A stretch of DNA of 64,000 nt from Chloroflexota bacterium (GCA_014584575.1 JACTMP010000027.1:186001-250000), one strand, 5' to 3'; shown: positions 25,624 through 34,999, numbered from the stretch's first letter. The notes: a model not told the origin generated them from the sequence alone. Made by a program: numbers and translations.

Positions 25624-25679
25624 GAGGAGGGCGCATTCTCAAATGCGCCCGTTGGCATCTGAGGATGCCAACTCCTCTC
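25624..25679. repeat. Three-way hairpin, family H, copy 1
   Basis: Two hairpins, GGGCGCATT/AATGCGCCC and GTTGGCATC/GATGCCAAC, are enclosed by outer arms GAGGAG/CTCCTC, giving a three-way junction. Related elements at 37969-38047 and 49212-49296 share GCATCTGAGGATGCC. The rest of the gap up to 25843 shows no gene. Confidence 0.85.
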
Positions 25680-25843
25680 TGGTGAAAATTAAAATGCACA
25701 TCAGGCAAGAAAAATGGCAACTTCGCCACGAACCGGAAAAGGCGGGAGAAGTTGCCACCGTTATCATGCGCTGTTGTCAGGCGAGTACGGCCGTTACTCC
25801 TCCCGCCCCTTACACAAGCACCAATCACGCCAGGGCATCATTG

Positions 25844-27142
25844 TTAGACGTATATTTTTTCGACGATGCGGTCGAAAATGCGATTGCGCACACCTTCAAA
25901 GGGGATGCGGCGCATGAGCGGGTCAAAGAAACCCTGCACGGACATTTCAACGGCCGTATTGCGCGGAATGCCCCGGCTCATCAGGTAGAACAATTCTTCC
26001 GGGTCTAGCTGGCCGATGGCCGAAGCGTGGGTGCATTTCACGTCGTCGGCCTGGATTTCCAGACCGGGGATGGAGTCGGCGCGAGCCGTTTTGTCTAGCA
26101 TCAGGTTGCGGTTGGCCTGGAAGCCATCAATCTTTTGCGAACCGGGCTGCGCCTTGATCATGCCTTGCCAGACGGTGCGCGATTTATCCCGCAGCGCCCC
26201 TTTGTAGAGCAGGTCGCTGGTGGTAGAACCGGCGTTATGGTTTTGTTGGGTGTCCATGTCCAGGTGTTGACGGCCGTTGGTGAAGAAAATCCCACTCATC
26301 CGCCCCCAACCACCGGGTTTGTCCAGTTCCAACGTCTGGAACGCCTTTGTCAGGCGCGACCCCATCACGCTTGTTACCCAATCCAGCCGACCGTCACGGC
26401 CAATGCGGCCCCGTTCATGGTTGAACTGCCAGATGTTCTGCCCGAAATCTTGCAGTCCGGCGTAGATGAGGCTGGCATTGTCGCGCACCAACAGTTCAAT
26501 GCAGCCATTGTGCAAGCCGGGCATTTCGCCACCGGCCGAAGCGTATTCATCCATGAACACCGCTTCTGCGCCCACCTCCACAATAACCAGGGTGTGGGTG
26601 AAAGTCTTGCCGTTCACCGACCACAGGACGGTGTGCAGCGGGGCGACAGCCTGCACATTTTTAGGCACATACAGGAAAGTGCCGCCGCGCCAGAAAGCGG
26701 CGTGCAGAGCGGCAAACTTGCCTTCGTCCGGGCGAACGCCTTCGGTCATAAAATGCTTTTGGAGGAGGTCGGGGTGTTGGGCAACGGCCGTGTGCATATC
26801 ACAAAAGATTACCCCCTGCGCCTGCAACTCCTCGCTCAGTTCATATTGGCGTACCACGCCATCCACCTGGAGCATACGACCACCGGCCACATCCTCCGTC
26901 AACTCTTTGCCCAGGAATTCAGGGATGGCGGCGTCTACGGCCGCATCGCCATTCACCGATGGGCCAATCTCATTCAATTTGAAGCGGCGAATATCCGTCC
27001 GCCGCCACTCTTCATCTTTGGTTGTGGGCATGGGCATACTTTCATACAGTTCCCACGCCTGCAAACGCCGCTGCAACATCCATTCCGGCTCGTTGAGCGA
27101 CGCGGAGAGTTTAATAACTGCGTCTTTGCTAAATGTACTCAT
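25844..27142 (-). CDS. sufD: SufD: SUF complex beta-helix subunit
   Basis: A 432-residue SufD with the C-terminal SUF signature (CTHASAIGQLDPEELFYLMSRGIPRNTAV). SufD forms the SufBC2D scaffold with SufB and SufC. The conserved His in the CTHASA segment is present. The gene is directly downstream of sufB, separated by a family F repeat. ATG 27142 (MSTFSKDAV) is preferred over a TTG nine bases earlier; no strong ribosome site is visible. Confidence 0.93.
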   Translation of the reverse strand: MSTFSKDAVIKLSASLNEPEWMLQRRLQAWELYESMPMPTTKDEEWRRTDIRRFKLNEIGPSVNGDAAVDAAIPEFLGKELTEDVAGGRMLQVDGVVRQYELSEELQAQGVIFCDMHTAVAQHPDLLQKHFMTEGVRPDEGKFAALHAAFWRGGTFLYVPKNVQAVAPLHTVLWSVNGKTFTHTLVIVEVGAEAVFMDEYASAGGEMPGLHNGCIELLVRDNASLIYAGLQDFGQNIWQFNHERGRIGRDGRLDWVTSVMGSRLTKAFQTLELDKPGGWGRMSGIFFTNGRQHLDMDTQQNHNAGSTTSDLLYKGALRDKSRTVWQGMIKAQPGSQKIDGFQANRNLMLDKTARADSIPGLEIQADDVKCTHASAIGQLDPEELFYLMSRGIPRNTAVEMSVQGFFDPLMRRIPFEGVRNRIFDRIVEKIYV

Positions 27143-27152
27143 CTTTGTCAAA

Positions 27153-27220
27153 GGTAATCGGTCATCGGTAATCAGTAATCGGTAAACCCACCGATAACCG
27201 ATTACCGTTTACCGATTACC
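27153..27220. repeat. GGTAATCGGT hairpin array (family F)
   Basis: GGTAATCGGTCATCGGTAATC words are followed by CCGATAACCGATTACCG inverted copies between sufB and sufD. The TAA stop of sufB (27216-27218, minus) lies inside it. Same family: 29881-29959 and, inside a gene, 40066-40108. Confidence 0.87.
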
Positions 27221-29870
27221 CAATCGTTCCTTCCATCTGTAACTGAATCAGCCGGTTCATCTCGATGGCGTATTCCATCGGCAGTTCTTTGACGAGCGGT
27301 TCGATGAATCCGTTGACGACCATCGAAGTGGCCGTCTCTTCATCAATACCCCGGCTCATCAGGTAAAACAACTGCTCCTCACCCACCTTGCTCACCGACG
27401 CTTCGTGGCCGATGTTCACATCTTCTTCTTCAATTTCGATGTAGGGGTAGGTGTCGGAACGGCTGTGTTCGTCCAGCAGCAGGGCGTCGCAGACCACATT
27501 GGATTTGCAATGGTACGCGCCTTCGTTCACTTGTAACAGGCCGCGATAGGAGGCACGGCCGCCATCTTTGCTGATGGATTTGGAGATGATGCGGCTGGTG
27601 GTGTTGGGCGCGGCATGGACGACCTTGCCGCCCGCGTCCTGGTGCTGCCCTTTCCCGGCAAAGGCGATGGAAAGGATTTCACCATGCGCCCCTTCGCCCA
27701 TCATGTAAACGGCCGGGTATTTCATCGTGATTTTTGAATTATGCACAATGAACCCTTGCGAAATGAAGTTACCTGTGCCCTCCACCTCAATATCCCAGGT
27801 GGGCACAGTTTCCAATGGTTCGGAAATGTTAACCGAGACGATTTCTACATCGTCACCTAAGACCAGGTCAGACCGCCCAATCTGGCGGCGCACGCTATTT
27901 TTACGCGGTGGTTGAGCTTCGGCTTTTTCCCGCAGGCCAGGGCTGACATAAGGGAGGAGGCGATCATCAATAAAGAATTCCAACCGGTATGACCCATGCG
28001 CCACACAATTGACGCCCATGATTTCCACCTGCCGGGGTTCACTGAACTCCGTGTGCAGGTGAGAAGTGACGCCTAATGTAATCAGCAACGAGGCTATGTC
28101 TTCCAGCAACTCTCGATTGACGGACTTTAAGCTAAAGGTGCGGTTGCGCACCGTGCCATCGGCATCCAGATAGCCGCCGATAAAAGACAGGCGTTGGGAT
28201 TCAGGCAGTGACCATACCCATTCGGGTACTCGCTTTGTGTGAGCTTTGCCCATGAACCCATTTATCTGGAAGAATTCAGCCAACTCTTTGCTGTTCCATG
28301 AGAGATGTACCTCATCAGCGCGGACGGTCGGCTCTACTTCAATCAGGGCATTCATGGTCTTTAGCAGACGGGGGCGGGCGCGGTCTTGAGCAGGGGTGGA
28401 AAATCCTACTTTGGCCCAACGGATCACGCCTTCTGTCTTGCCGGGCTTGACGTCAATGTTGCCATCGCCTACCCAATAACCAAATAGCCACATGATGTCT
28501 TCGGTCGTGTATTCGTCAGACGTCAGGCGAGACGGCCGTGTTCGGGTCATCGTTAAATCGTCGGCATACTGGTTTAAGGAGGCAAAAGTTGTTTCCAGCG
28601 CCGGCAGTTGCAGCCGGTACGGTTTTCCATAGGCCAGCGAGGTACGGGGGATAATCGCTTCCGTAAGGTGGTCGGCCCGCACATAAGCCAGGCGGTAACG
28701 GCCGTTTTTCTTGGGCGCGTCCGGGTCATAGGCATAGGAATAAAAGGGATGATTGGCCGTAACCTGCAACTTGCGCTCACCGACGGAGACAGTCTGCACC
28801 GGCTGATAGCCAGAGAATTTTTTGGCCAGTACGGTGCGGAAACAAAGCTGACCGGTCGTTTCATCAAAAGAAAGCACCTCATCGCCAATTTGCAAGGTTT
28901 CGATGGCCTTGATTCCTTGGGGCGTCGTCACCGTTGAACCTTCCGCCAGGCAACCCAGATTACCGTCCACCCATTCCATCGTCGCCTTTTCGTAGGCGAC
29001 GGCGCGTTTGGTGACCAGGTTGTAGACGTTGGTGGACCAGTTCTGGATGGTGGTGTAACGGCAACGGCCGTTCCGCTTCACAATAATCTCCACCACCGCC
29101 GAATGCAACGAGTCCGAGGAGTAAATGGGCGCCGTACACCCTTCCACGTAATGCACATATGCCCCTTCGTCTACGATGATCAGGGTGCGCTCAAACTGGC
29201 CCGCGTTTTTGGCGTTGATGCGGAAGTATGCCTGTAATGGCATGTCCACGTGGACGCCGGGTGGTACGTAGATGAAGCTGCCGCCTGACCACACGGCCGT
29301 GTTCAGCGCCGCAAACTTGTTGTCATTGTACGGGATGATGGTGGTGAAATACTCTTTTACCAGGTCAGGATATTGGCGCAGCCCCTCATCCATGCCCAGG
29401 AAAATGACACCTTTGTCTTCCAGTTCCTTTTTGATGTTGTGGTATACCACTTCTGACTCATACTGAGCGGCCACACCGGAAAGGAATTTTTGTTCAGCTT
29501 CGGGGATGCCCAATTTATCAAAGGTGTTCTTGATGTAGTCGGGTACATCTTCCCAATTGTCACCTTCCCGTTCGCTCGGTTTGATGTAGTAGTAGATGTC
29601 ATCAAAATCAATTTCGCTCAGGTCAGCGCCCCAATTGGGCATCGGCCGATCCAGGAAGTGATAATACGCCTTCAAGCGAATATCTAGCATCCATTCCGGC
29701 TCACCCTTCACCTGCGACATATGGCGGATGACATCCTCAGTCAACCCTTTTTCGGCCTTGAAAATGTAGTCTTCAATATCCGCGAACCCATACTTCGTTG
29801 CATAATCCTGATTGACCAGAGCGACAACTTCCTCTTCGGTCATTTCGCGTTCTTGTGTTAATTCTGCCAT
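27216..29870 (-). CDS. sufB: SufB with an in-frame intein
   Basis: An 884-residue precursor: SufB extein of 479 residues interrupted by a 405-residue intein (residues 307-711). The extein has the SufB hallmarks GGSFIYVPPGVHVDMPLQAYFRIN, the ser/his-rich EGCTAP, and C-terminal GHEASVSKVGEEQLFYLMSRG. SufB is the cluster-assembly platform of SufBC2D and must be spliced to work. The insertion follows GNLG and the first downstream residue is Ser, in the conserved block NLGSKITMKYP. It is transcribed after sufC and before sufD. Confidence 0.95.
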   Translation of the reverse strand: MAELTQEREMTEEEVVALVNQDYATKYGFADIEDYIFKAEKGLTEDVIRHMSQVKGEPEWMLDIRLKAYYHFLDRPMPNWGADLSEIDFDDIYYYIKPSEREGDNWEDVPDYIKNTFDKLGIPEAEQKFLSGVAAQYESEVVYHNIKKELEDKGVIFLGMDEGLRQYPDLVKEYFTTIIPYNDNKFAALNTAVWSGGSFIYVPPGVHVDMPLQAYFRINAKNAGQFERTLIIVDEGAYVHYVEGCTAPIYSSDSLHSAVVEIIVKRNGRCRYTTIQNWSTNVYNLVTKRAVAYEKATMEWVDGNLGCLAEGSTVTTPQGIKAIETLQIGDEVLSFDETTGQLCFRTVLAKKFSGYQPVQTVSVGERKLQVTANHPFYSYAYDPDAPKKNGRYRLAYVRADHLTEAIIPRTSLAYGKPYRLQLPALETTFASLNQYADDLTMTRTRPSRLTSDEYTTEDIMWLFGYWVGDGNIDVKPGKTEGVIRWAKVGFSTPAQDRARPRLLKTMNALIEVEPTVRADEVHLSWNSKELAEFFQINGFMGKAHTKRVPEWVWSLPESQRLSFIGGYLDADGTVRNRTFSLKSVNRELLEDIASLLITLGVTSHLHTEFSEPRQVEIMGVNCVAHGSYRLEFFIDDRLLPYVSPGLREKAEAQPPRKNSVRRQIGRSDLVLGDDVEIVSVNISEPLETVPTWDIEVEGTGNFISQGFIVHNSKITMKYPAVYMMGEGAHGEILSIAFAGKGQHQDAGGKVVHAAPNTTSRIISKSISKDGGRASYRGLLQVNEGAYHCKSNVVCDALLLDEHSRSDTYPYIEIEEEDVNIGHEASVSKVGEEQLFYLMSRGIDEETATSMVVNGFIEPLVKELPMEYAIEMNRLIQLQMEGTIG
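27738..28952 (-). mobile_element. Intein with LAGLIDADG homing endonuclease inside sufB
   Basis: A 405-residue intein. The N-terminal splice block starts with Cys (CLAEGSTVTTPQG), block B is TANHPFYS with the Thr-x-x-His pattern, and the C-terminal block ends FIVHN with catalytic His-Asn before Ser+1. Two LAGLIDADG-like helices are visible: LFGYWVGDGN and FIGGYLDADG, so the endonuclease may still be active. It contains at least two ACGGCCGT octamers (28532 and 28698), suggesting long residence in this genome type. Inteins in SufB are known from mycobacteria and others. Confidence 0.95.
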
Positions 29871-29880
29871 TGTTTACCTC

Positions 29881-29959
29881 CGGTATTCGGTTATCGGTTA
29901 TCGGTAATCGGTAATCGGTAGCAAACACCGATTACCGATTACTGTTTACCGATTACCGG
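29881..29959. repeat. CGGTAATCGGT hairpin array (family F)
   Basis: CGGTTATCGGTTATCGGTAA words are followed by ACCGATTACCGATTAC inverted copies between sufC and sufB. Confidence 0.87.
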
Positions 29960-29961
29960 CA

Positions 29962-30744
29962 TTACGCTACTTCCAACATACCGTGCTTCTCGCGCAGCCA
30001 GTCGTAACCGCGTTCTTCCAGTTCCAGCGCCAGTTCAGGGCCGCCGCTCTCGACGATACGGCCGTCTAACATGATATGCACATAATCGGGCTGAATGTAA
30101 TTGAGGATGCGCTGGTAATGGGTAATGACCAAAACGCCCATGTTCATATCCGCTTGTAGCCGCCGCGCCCCTTCAGACACCACACGCAAGGCGTCAATGT
30201 CCAGGCCGGAATCCGTCTCGTCCATAATGGCGATCTTCGGTTCCACCACCGACATCTGCAAAATCTCCACCCGCTTCTTTTCACCACCGGAGAAACCTTC
30301 GTTCAGGTAACGGCCGGCCATTTTGTGGTCAATGGCCAGGCTGTCCATCTTTTTGGTCAGCAGGCGGCGAAATTCGGGGATAGAAATGCCGGGGTCTTCG
30401 GGGTTTTCCGCTTTGCGGCGGGAGTTGATGGTCTGGCGCAGGAATTTCGCCAATGTCACGCCGGGCACGGCCGCGGGGTATTGGAAGGCCAGGAACAAAC
30501 CGGCGCGGGAGCGTTCGTCCGCTTCCATTTCGAGCAGGTCCTCACCGTCAAAAATGACCTGTCCGGCGGATGGTTCATAAGCGGGATGCCCTGCCAGGGT
30601 GTAAGCCAGGGTGCTTTTGCCGGAGCCGTTTGGCCCCATGAGGGCGTGGGTCTCACCTTGCTTTACCAGCAGGTTGATGCCCTTCAAAATTGGCTGATCG
30701 CCAATGCTCACATGCAAATTTTTAATCTCTAAAGCAGTTGTCAT
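29962..30744 (-). CDS. sufC: SufC: ABC-type ATPase of the SUF complex
   Basis: A 260-residue ATPase with Walker [10 protein letters not shown], signature [15 protein letters not shown], Walker [13 protein letters not shown] (the SufC-specific DETDSGLD form) and H-loop VITHYQR. It drives conformational change of SufB-SufD during cluster assembly. It is the first gene of the leftward operon sufC-sufB-sufD-rhodanese-sufS-sufU-Rieske and diverges from the sufR-like regulator. Confidence 0.96.
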   Translation of the reverse strand: MTTALEIKNLHVSIGDQPILKGINLLVKQGETHALMGPNGSGKSTLAYTLAGHPAYEPSAGQVIFDGEDLLEMEADERSRAGLFLAFQYPAAVPGVTLAKFLRQTINSRRKAENPEDPGISIPEFRRLLTKKMDSLAIDHKMAGRYLNEGFSGGEKKRVEILQMSVVEPKIAIMDETDSGLDIDALRVVSEGARRLQADMNMGVLVITHYQRILNYIQPDYVHIMLDGRIVESGGPELALELEERGYDWLREKHGMLEVA

Positions 30745-30775
30745 TGTTCAGATTTCTCCTGTAAGTAGTCCTGAC

Positions 30776-30808
30776 AGAAATCCGATTTCTTTGAAAAATC
30801 GGATTTCT
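30776..30808. repeat. AGAAATCCGATTT hairpin (family K), copy 1
   Basis: AGAAATCCGATTT and AAAATCGGATTTCT arms upstream of sufC, probably in its 5' leader. The related hairpin at 42527-42562 overlaps the clostripain-like gene start. Confidence 0.85.
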
Positions 30809-30884
30809 ATTTAGCAGGCGGGATTATAACAAAGGGGGTAGATAGCGTCAATTATTCTTATAATAATGATAAAAATAGCCCAAA

Positions 30885-30913
30885 TTGACAAAATGATACC
30901 CTCTGGCTATACT
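30885..30913 (+). promoter_or_regulatory. Strong sigma-70-type promoter of the sufR-like gene
   Basis: TTGACA (30885-30890), an exact 17-base spacer and TATACT (30908-30913). It is the best promoter match in the window. The predicted transcript would begin with the family B hairpin (30926-30959). SufR autoregulation would place an operator here, but I do not recognise the operator sequence. Confidence 0.8.
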
Positions 30914-30925
30914 CTGGCCGATTTA

Positions 30926-30959
30926 AGAAGTTCAACTTCTCCGAAGAAGTTGAACTTCT
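30926..30959. repeat. AGAAGTTCAACTTCT hairpin (family B) in the sufR leader
   Basis: AGAAGTTCAACTTCT, CCGA, then AGAAGTTGAACTTCT. It lies between the promoter and the start of sufR, so it should fold in the 5' leader. Confidence 0.85.
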
Positions 30960-30972
30960 AATGTGAAATGTG

Positions 30973-31617
30973 ATGACCAACACAAAGAACAGCACCAGAA
31001 ATGTAATCTTACACGCCATTAAGCTCTCGCCGCAGGCCACCATCGAAGAATTGGCGCAGGCGGCCGATGTGTCGCCTGTCACGGTGCGGCACCACCTGAA
31101 TACGTTACAGGCCGAAGGGGTGATTGAGGTGGAGAGTGTGCGGCGGAAAGTGGGACGGCCGTATTACGTCTATTCCCTCAGCGAACAAGGCCAGGAACTT
31201 TTCCCGCAGCGTTACTTCAGCCTGACTAACCGGCTGCTAGACGAACTGAAAAACCGGCTGCCGGAAACGGTCGTCAATGACATTTTCATCGGTGTGGTCA
31301 AATCCCTGATTAACGACCATAAAAGTGAATTTGAGGCGCTTGATTTTGAAGAGCGACTGAATTATGTGATAGCCTTGCTGGGCGAAGAAGGTTTTCTGGC
31401 GCGGTGGGAACGCACCGCCGAAGGTTACCAGATTATCGAATATAGCTGCCCCTACATTTCCGTGGGCCAGAAACACCAGGAAGTGTGTACGTTTGATAAA
31501 GAACTCATGCTCACCGTGCTGGATGTGCCTATCCAGCAACATAGCTGCATGCTAAACGGCGATGACTGCTGTAACTTTTCAATGGTCGGCGGCACGGCCG
31601 TGATGGTAGAATCGTAA
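30973..31617 (+). CDS. sufR: SufR-like iron-sulfur responsive repressor
   Basis: A 214-residue regulator. Residues 1-65 are a winged helix-turn-helix (ATIEELAQAADVSPVTVRHHLNTLQ). The C-terminus has a cysteine cluster (Cys159, Cys172, Cys192, Cys199, Cys200 counted from ATG 30973) that fits the Fe-S ligand pattern of SufR. SufR senses the cluster supply and represses suf genes. It diverges from sufC, the usual arrangement. The codon before this ATG is GTG, an alternative start. Confidence 0.9.
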   Translation: MTNTKNSTRNVILHAIKLSPQATIEELAQAADVSPVTVRHHLNTLQAEGVIEVESVRRKVGRPYYVYSLSEQGQELFPQRYFSLTNRLLDELKNRLPETVVNDIFIGVVKSLINDHKSEFEALDFEERLNYVIALLGEEGFLARWERTAEGYQIIEYSCPYISVGQKHQEVCTFDKELMLTVLDVPIQQHSCMLNGDDCCNFSMVGGTAVMVES

Positions 31618-31628
31618 TTGAACGAGGC

Positions 31629-31662
31629 AGACCTGACAGGTTTCAGAAAACCTGTCAGGTCT
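31629..31662. repeat. ACCTGACAGGT hairpin (family C), copy 2
   Basis: AGACCTGACAGGTTT and its exact complement with a four-base loop, between sufR and sufT. Confidence 0.88.
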
Positions 31663-31679
31663 TTGGAGATTGATTAAAG

Positions 31680-31985
31680 ATGGTCACAACAAAAGACGAA
31701 GAATTGATGGAAAGCCTGCGGGTGGTCATTGACCCGGAGATTGGTTTGAATGTGGTGGAATTGGGCTTGATTCGTGGGATTGACGTAAATGAAGCGGATG
31801 ACACTGCCAATTTGACCATGATCCTGACCACCCCCTTCTGCCCCTATGGGCCGCAACTGATTGAACAGGTACGCATGGTCGGCAACAAAGTGATGAGCGG
31901 TGGCGTCACGGTGGAAATTGGCGCCGAACTGTGGGATCCATCCATGATGGAGGAAGGCGCTGGCGGAGATTGGGGCTTGTTCTAA
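31680..31985 (+). CDS. sufT: SufT-like MIP18/DUF59 iron-sulfur assembly protein
   Basis: A 101-residue DUF59 protein: LRVVIDPEIGLNVVELGLIRGIDV at the start (seen as VIDPEIGLNVVELGLI), the LTTPFCPYGPQLIEQV segment with the conserved Cys, and a short end. DUF59 proteins (SufT, PaaD-like, MIP18) help deliver clusters to targets. It follows sufR on the same strand and is followed by a terminator, so sufR-sufT is likely one unit. Confidence 0.88.
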   Translation: MVTTKDEELMESLRVVIDPEIGLNVVELGLIRGIDVNEADDTANLTMILTTPFCPYGPQLIEQVRMVGNKVMSGGVTVEIGAELWDPSMMEEGAGGDWGLF

Positions 31986-32034
31986 TTCAAACCAACTGCC
32001 CATGCTCCATCCCCCCCAATGGCAAAATGAAAGG

Positions 32035-32062
32035 TAAAGGCTCTCTGGTGAGAGCCTTTTTT
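32035..32062 (+). terminator. Rho-independent terminator after sufT
   Basis: AAAGGCTCTC, loop TGGT, GAGAGCCTTT followed by T residues. A canonical G+C-rich stem with a T-run. Confidence 0.9.
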
Positions 32063-32159
32063 TATGCGCCTGTTGGCATCCCAGTCGTAGACGAGGATAC
32101 AAAGTTCCACTAAACTCATATAAGAAACCGAGCCGATCCCAACTCAACCAGGAGGTATT

Positions 32160-34115
32160 ATGGGGCATATCACACAACGCCAGTCAGCGTTGGCGCTAAT
32201 TTCCATTATCTTCATCAGCCTGTTGCTGGTTGTCGGCAGTACCTGGCTGCCAGAGAGCCGCCTGGCGGCGCAACGCAGCCGGTTTTTTGTATATTTGTTG
32301 ATCACGGCCGTACTCTGGCTGCTTACCTGGTTTGACTGGCGCTATGCCCGTTACCTGACCCTTGCTCTCATCACGATCATGGTTGCCACCGCCATCCCCG
32401 AAAGCAGCTTCGCCCACGCCGTGTCCCAGGGTGTCCTCTTGCCGCCCATCCTGGCCATGATCCTCACCGGCATTCCGGGAATTGTTGGCAGCGCCGCCGG
32501 TGCCTGGATCATTGTATTGTGGCGCAGCGGCGGTGAAGGGATATATACCAGTCCGGCAGGGTTCATCATCTATGTGCTGGCAGTCACTGGGTTAGTGGTG
32601 GGACGGCTGGTAGTGGATGCCCGGTTGGCGCAGGAACGGGATTTGCTGCAAGCCCTCATGGATAACAGTCCTGACCACATCTATTTCAAGGACACCGCCT
32701 CCCGCTTCGTGCGTGTTAATCGTGCCCAGGCTGTTCACCTGGGCATTTCGGACCCCGCGGCTGCGGTTGGCAAGACGGATTTTGACTTTCAGCCGGAATC
32801 ATTGTCGCGCGAGTTTAGAGCCGAAGAAAGGGAGATGATGGAAACCGGACGCCCCATTTTGGATCGCATCGAGCATAACCCTACACGCGACGGCCGTGAC
32901 CGTTGGTTCTCGGCGACAAAAGCACCCATCTATGACAAAAAAGATCATATCGTCGGCATGGTGGGCATCTCCCGCGATGTCACCGAACGCATACGCATAG
33001 AAGAAGAATTACGCCTTTCGGAGGAACGTTTTGCTAAAACCTTTCGCGCTACCGGGGACGCCATCTCCCTTTCCACTATGGTAGATGGCCGCCTTATTGA
33101 CATCAACGATGCTTTCACCCGTATCTTCGGCTACACACGAGAGGAGGCCATTGGGCAAACAGCCTATGCACTAAACACCTATGTTGATCCCGCCAACCGC
33201 GCTCATCTACGCGCCATTTTAGAAGAAAAAGGGGAAGTGCATGATCTGGAACTGAAAGTACGGCGAAAATCAGGCGAAATTTTTGATGGGCTTTTCTCTG
33301 CTGCCCTAATTAACATCCAGGGTGAACTTTGCATTGTGGGCACAATGCGTGACATCACCCTACAAAAGCAGGCGGCGGCGCAATTGCAAACATATGCCCG
33401 TGAATTAGAGCGCAGCAACCTGGATTTGGACAACTTTGCTTATGTGGCTTCCCATGATTTGCAGGAGCCGTTGCGCAAGATTCAGACATTTAGCAGCCGT
33501 TTATTGGCGCGATATGGACAAGAATTGGATGAACGAGGCCGAGATTATTTACAGCGATTAGATAGTGCGGCAGCGCGAATGCAATCGCTCATTCAGGATT
33601 TGCTGGCTTATTCGCGGGTGGGCAAACAAAGCAGCAATTTTTACCCGGTGTCCCTGGCCGAGGTCATGCAAGACGTATTAACTGATCTGGAATTGCAGAT
33701 AGAAGCCGCAAGTGGGCAGATACAGGTGGGTGAATTGCCCACCATTGAAGCCGACCGTACCCAAATGCGGCAGTTGTTCCAAAATCTGGTCAGCAATGGC
33801 CTGAAGTTTTGCCAGCCGGGTGTTTCTCCGATAGTCCAGGTAAACGGCCGTATCCTTCCCAACTCTAGTCATCCTCCCACACTCGAAATCACTGTAACCG
33901 ACAACGGCATCGGCTTCGACGAAAAATACCTGCCGCGCCTGTTTACCATGTTCCAACGGCTGCACGGCCGTGAGGAATACGACGGCACCGGCATTGGCCT
34001 GGCCATCTGCCGCCGCATTGTCGAACACCATCACGGCTTCATTACGGCTCGCAGCCAACCCGGCGCGGGCGCTACTTTTATCGTCACCCTACCCATCAAA
34101 CAAGCCTCAACCTGA
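32160..34115 (+). CDS. Membrane sensor histidine kinase with two PAS domains
   Basis: A 651-residue kinase. Residues 1-160 hold about five or six transmembrane helices (an MASE-like or 7TM-like sensor). Two PAS domains follow (about 165-285 with DNSPDHIYFKD and 290-410 with RIFGYTREEAIGQ), then HisKA with the phosphorylatable His in ASHDLQEPLRKIQ and an HATPase with N box (LVSNGLKF) and G boxes (DNGIGFDEKYL, GTGIGLAICRRIV). This resembles phytochrome-like light/redox kinases lacking the GAF domain. No response regulator is adjacent. ATG 32160 follows AGGAGGTATT. Confidence 0.92.
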   Translation: MGHITQRQSALALISIIFISLLLVVGSTWLPESRLAAQRSRFFVYLLITAVLWLLTWFDWRYARYLTLALITIMVATAIPESSFAHAVSQGVLLPPILAMILTGIPGIVGSAAGAWIIVLWRSGGEGIYTSPAGFIIYVLAVTGLVVGRLVVDARLAQERDLLQALMDNSPDHIYFKDTASRFVRVNRAQAVHLGISDPAAAVGKTDFDFQPESLSREFRAEEREMMETGRPILDRIEHNPTRDGRDRWFSATKAPIYDKKDHIVGMVGISRDVTERIRIEEELRLSEERFAKTFRATGDAISLSTMVDGRLIDINDAFTRIFGYTREEAIGQTAYALNTYVDPANRAHLRAILEEKGEVHDLELKVRRKSGEIFDGLFSAALINIQGELCIVGTMRDITLQKQAAAQLQTYARELERSNLDLDNFAYVASHDLQEPLRKIQTFSSRLLARYGQELDERGRDYLQRLDSAAARMQSLIQDLLAYSRVGKQSSNFYPVSLAEVMQDVLTDLELQIEAASGQIQVGELPTIEADRTQMRQLFQNLVSNGLKFCQPGVSPIVQVNGRILPNSSHPPTLEITVTDNGIGFDEKYLPRLFTMFQRLHGREEYDGTGIGLAICRRIVEHHHGFITARSQPGAGATFIVTLPIKQAST

Positions 34116-34132
34116 TCTGTCAGCCTGAACCA

Positions 34133-34999
34133 TCAACCTGATTGCTGCCGGGACTGATAGAAATAGCCCCACACATTTGCCAGTTGGGTTATTGCCAGTA
34201 ACACGGCCGTTGAGACCCGTCCCATGCCTCCGTTTGCGGCCCGAAATGGATAAAGCACCAGGTTTGTATAGAACGAGAGCGGCTCGACCTTTACCTGTCC
34301 CTGTTGGCGCTGCTGCCGCCGCTGGTGAAAATGGTACGCACCACGGCCGTAACCCACATGCTGCCGCCAAAACGAGCGCCAGGTCAACCGGTGGGCATGG
34401 TACATCACCGCCGCCGGTACATACACCATCTCCCATCCTGCCTGCCGCCACCGGTCACAAAAATCCCGATCTTCCCCCGCCGCCAGAGGAAACGAAGCAT
34501 CAAACCCGCCCATCTGCCGGAACAAGACCGTTGCCAGCGCCATGTTATTGGAGGTAAAAAAATGTGGCCCCGCCCCGCCCTGGTTGTAATAGGCATATAA
34601 ATAGTCCACCAACAACTGGCTGGCAGTTGCGTACCGGTTATCCGGCAGCACATTGATCGTGCGCCCCCCCACCAGACCCTCTGGCGTTTGCTCTAGTTGT
34701 CTGGACAACCGGGTTAACCACTCCCCGTCTGGCTGGCAATCATCGTCCACAAACGCCAGAAAGTCACCGCTGGCCTGCGCCGCGCCGGCATTTCGCGCTG
34801 CCGCCGGCCCCGCGTTCGGCTGATCAACCAGCAAAACCCCCGCCGCGCCAGCCGGCCGCGTGCCGCCGTCGTTGACCACAATCACTTCCATCCGGTCGGG
34901 CGGGTAGTCCAGTTGCGCCACGCTGCGCAGGCAGGCCGCCAACTGCTGCGGGCGGTTATAGGTGGGGATGATGACGGAGAATAACGGCCGTGTATCCAT
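34133..34999 (-). CDS. Family 2 glycosyltransferase
   Basis: A 288-residue GT-A enzyme: FSVIIPTYNRPQQLAACLRSV at the start, the metal-binding acidic motif FVDDDCQPDGEWL, TSNNMAL and the catalytic base region AAGEDRDFCDRWRQAGW. These are typical of GT2 enzymes that add sugars to cell-surface polymers. The C-terminus has hydrophobic helices consistent with membrane association. It converges on the histidine kinase gene. Confidence 0.9.
   Translation of the reverse strand: MDTRPLFSVIIPTYNRPQQLAACLRSVAQLDYPPDRMEVIVVNDGGTRPAGAAGVLLVDQPNAGPAAARNAGAAQASGDFLAFVDDDCQPDGEWLTRLSRQLEQTPEGLVGGRTINVLPDNRYATASQLLVDYLYAYYNQGGAGPHFFTSNNMALATVLFRQMGGFDASFPLAAGEDRDFCDRWRQAGWEMVYVPAAVMYHAHRLTWRSFWRQHVGYGRGAYHFHQRRQQRQQGQVKVEPLSFYTNLVLYPFRAANGGMGRVSTAVLLAITQLANVWGYFYQSRQQSG

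Noticed and set aside
26135..27157. 340-codon plus-strand frame opposite sufD
   Set aside because: Shadow of sufD; no domain or ribosome site.
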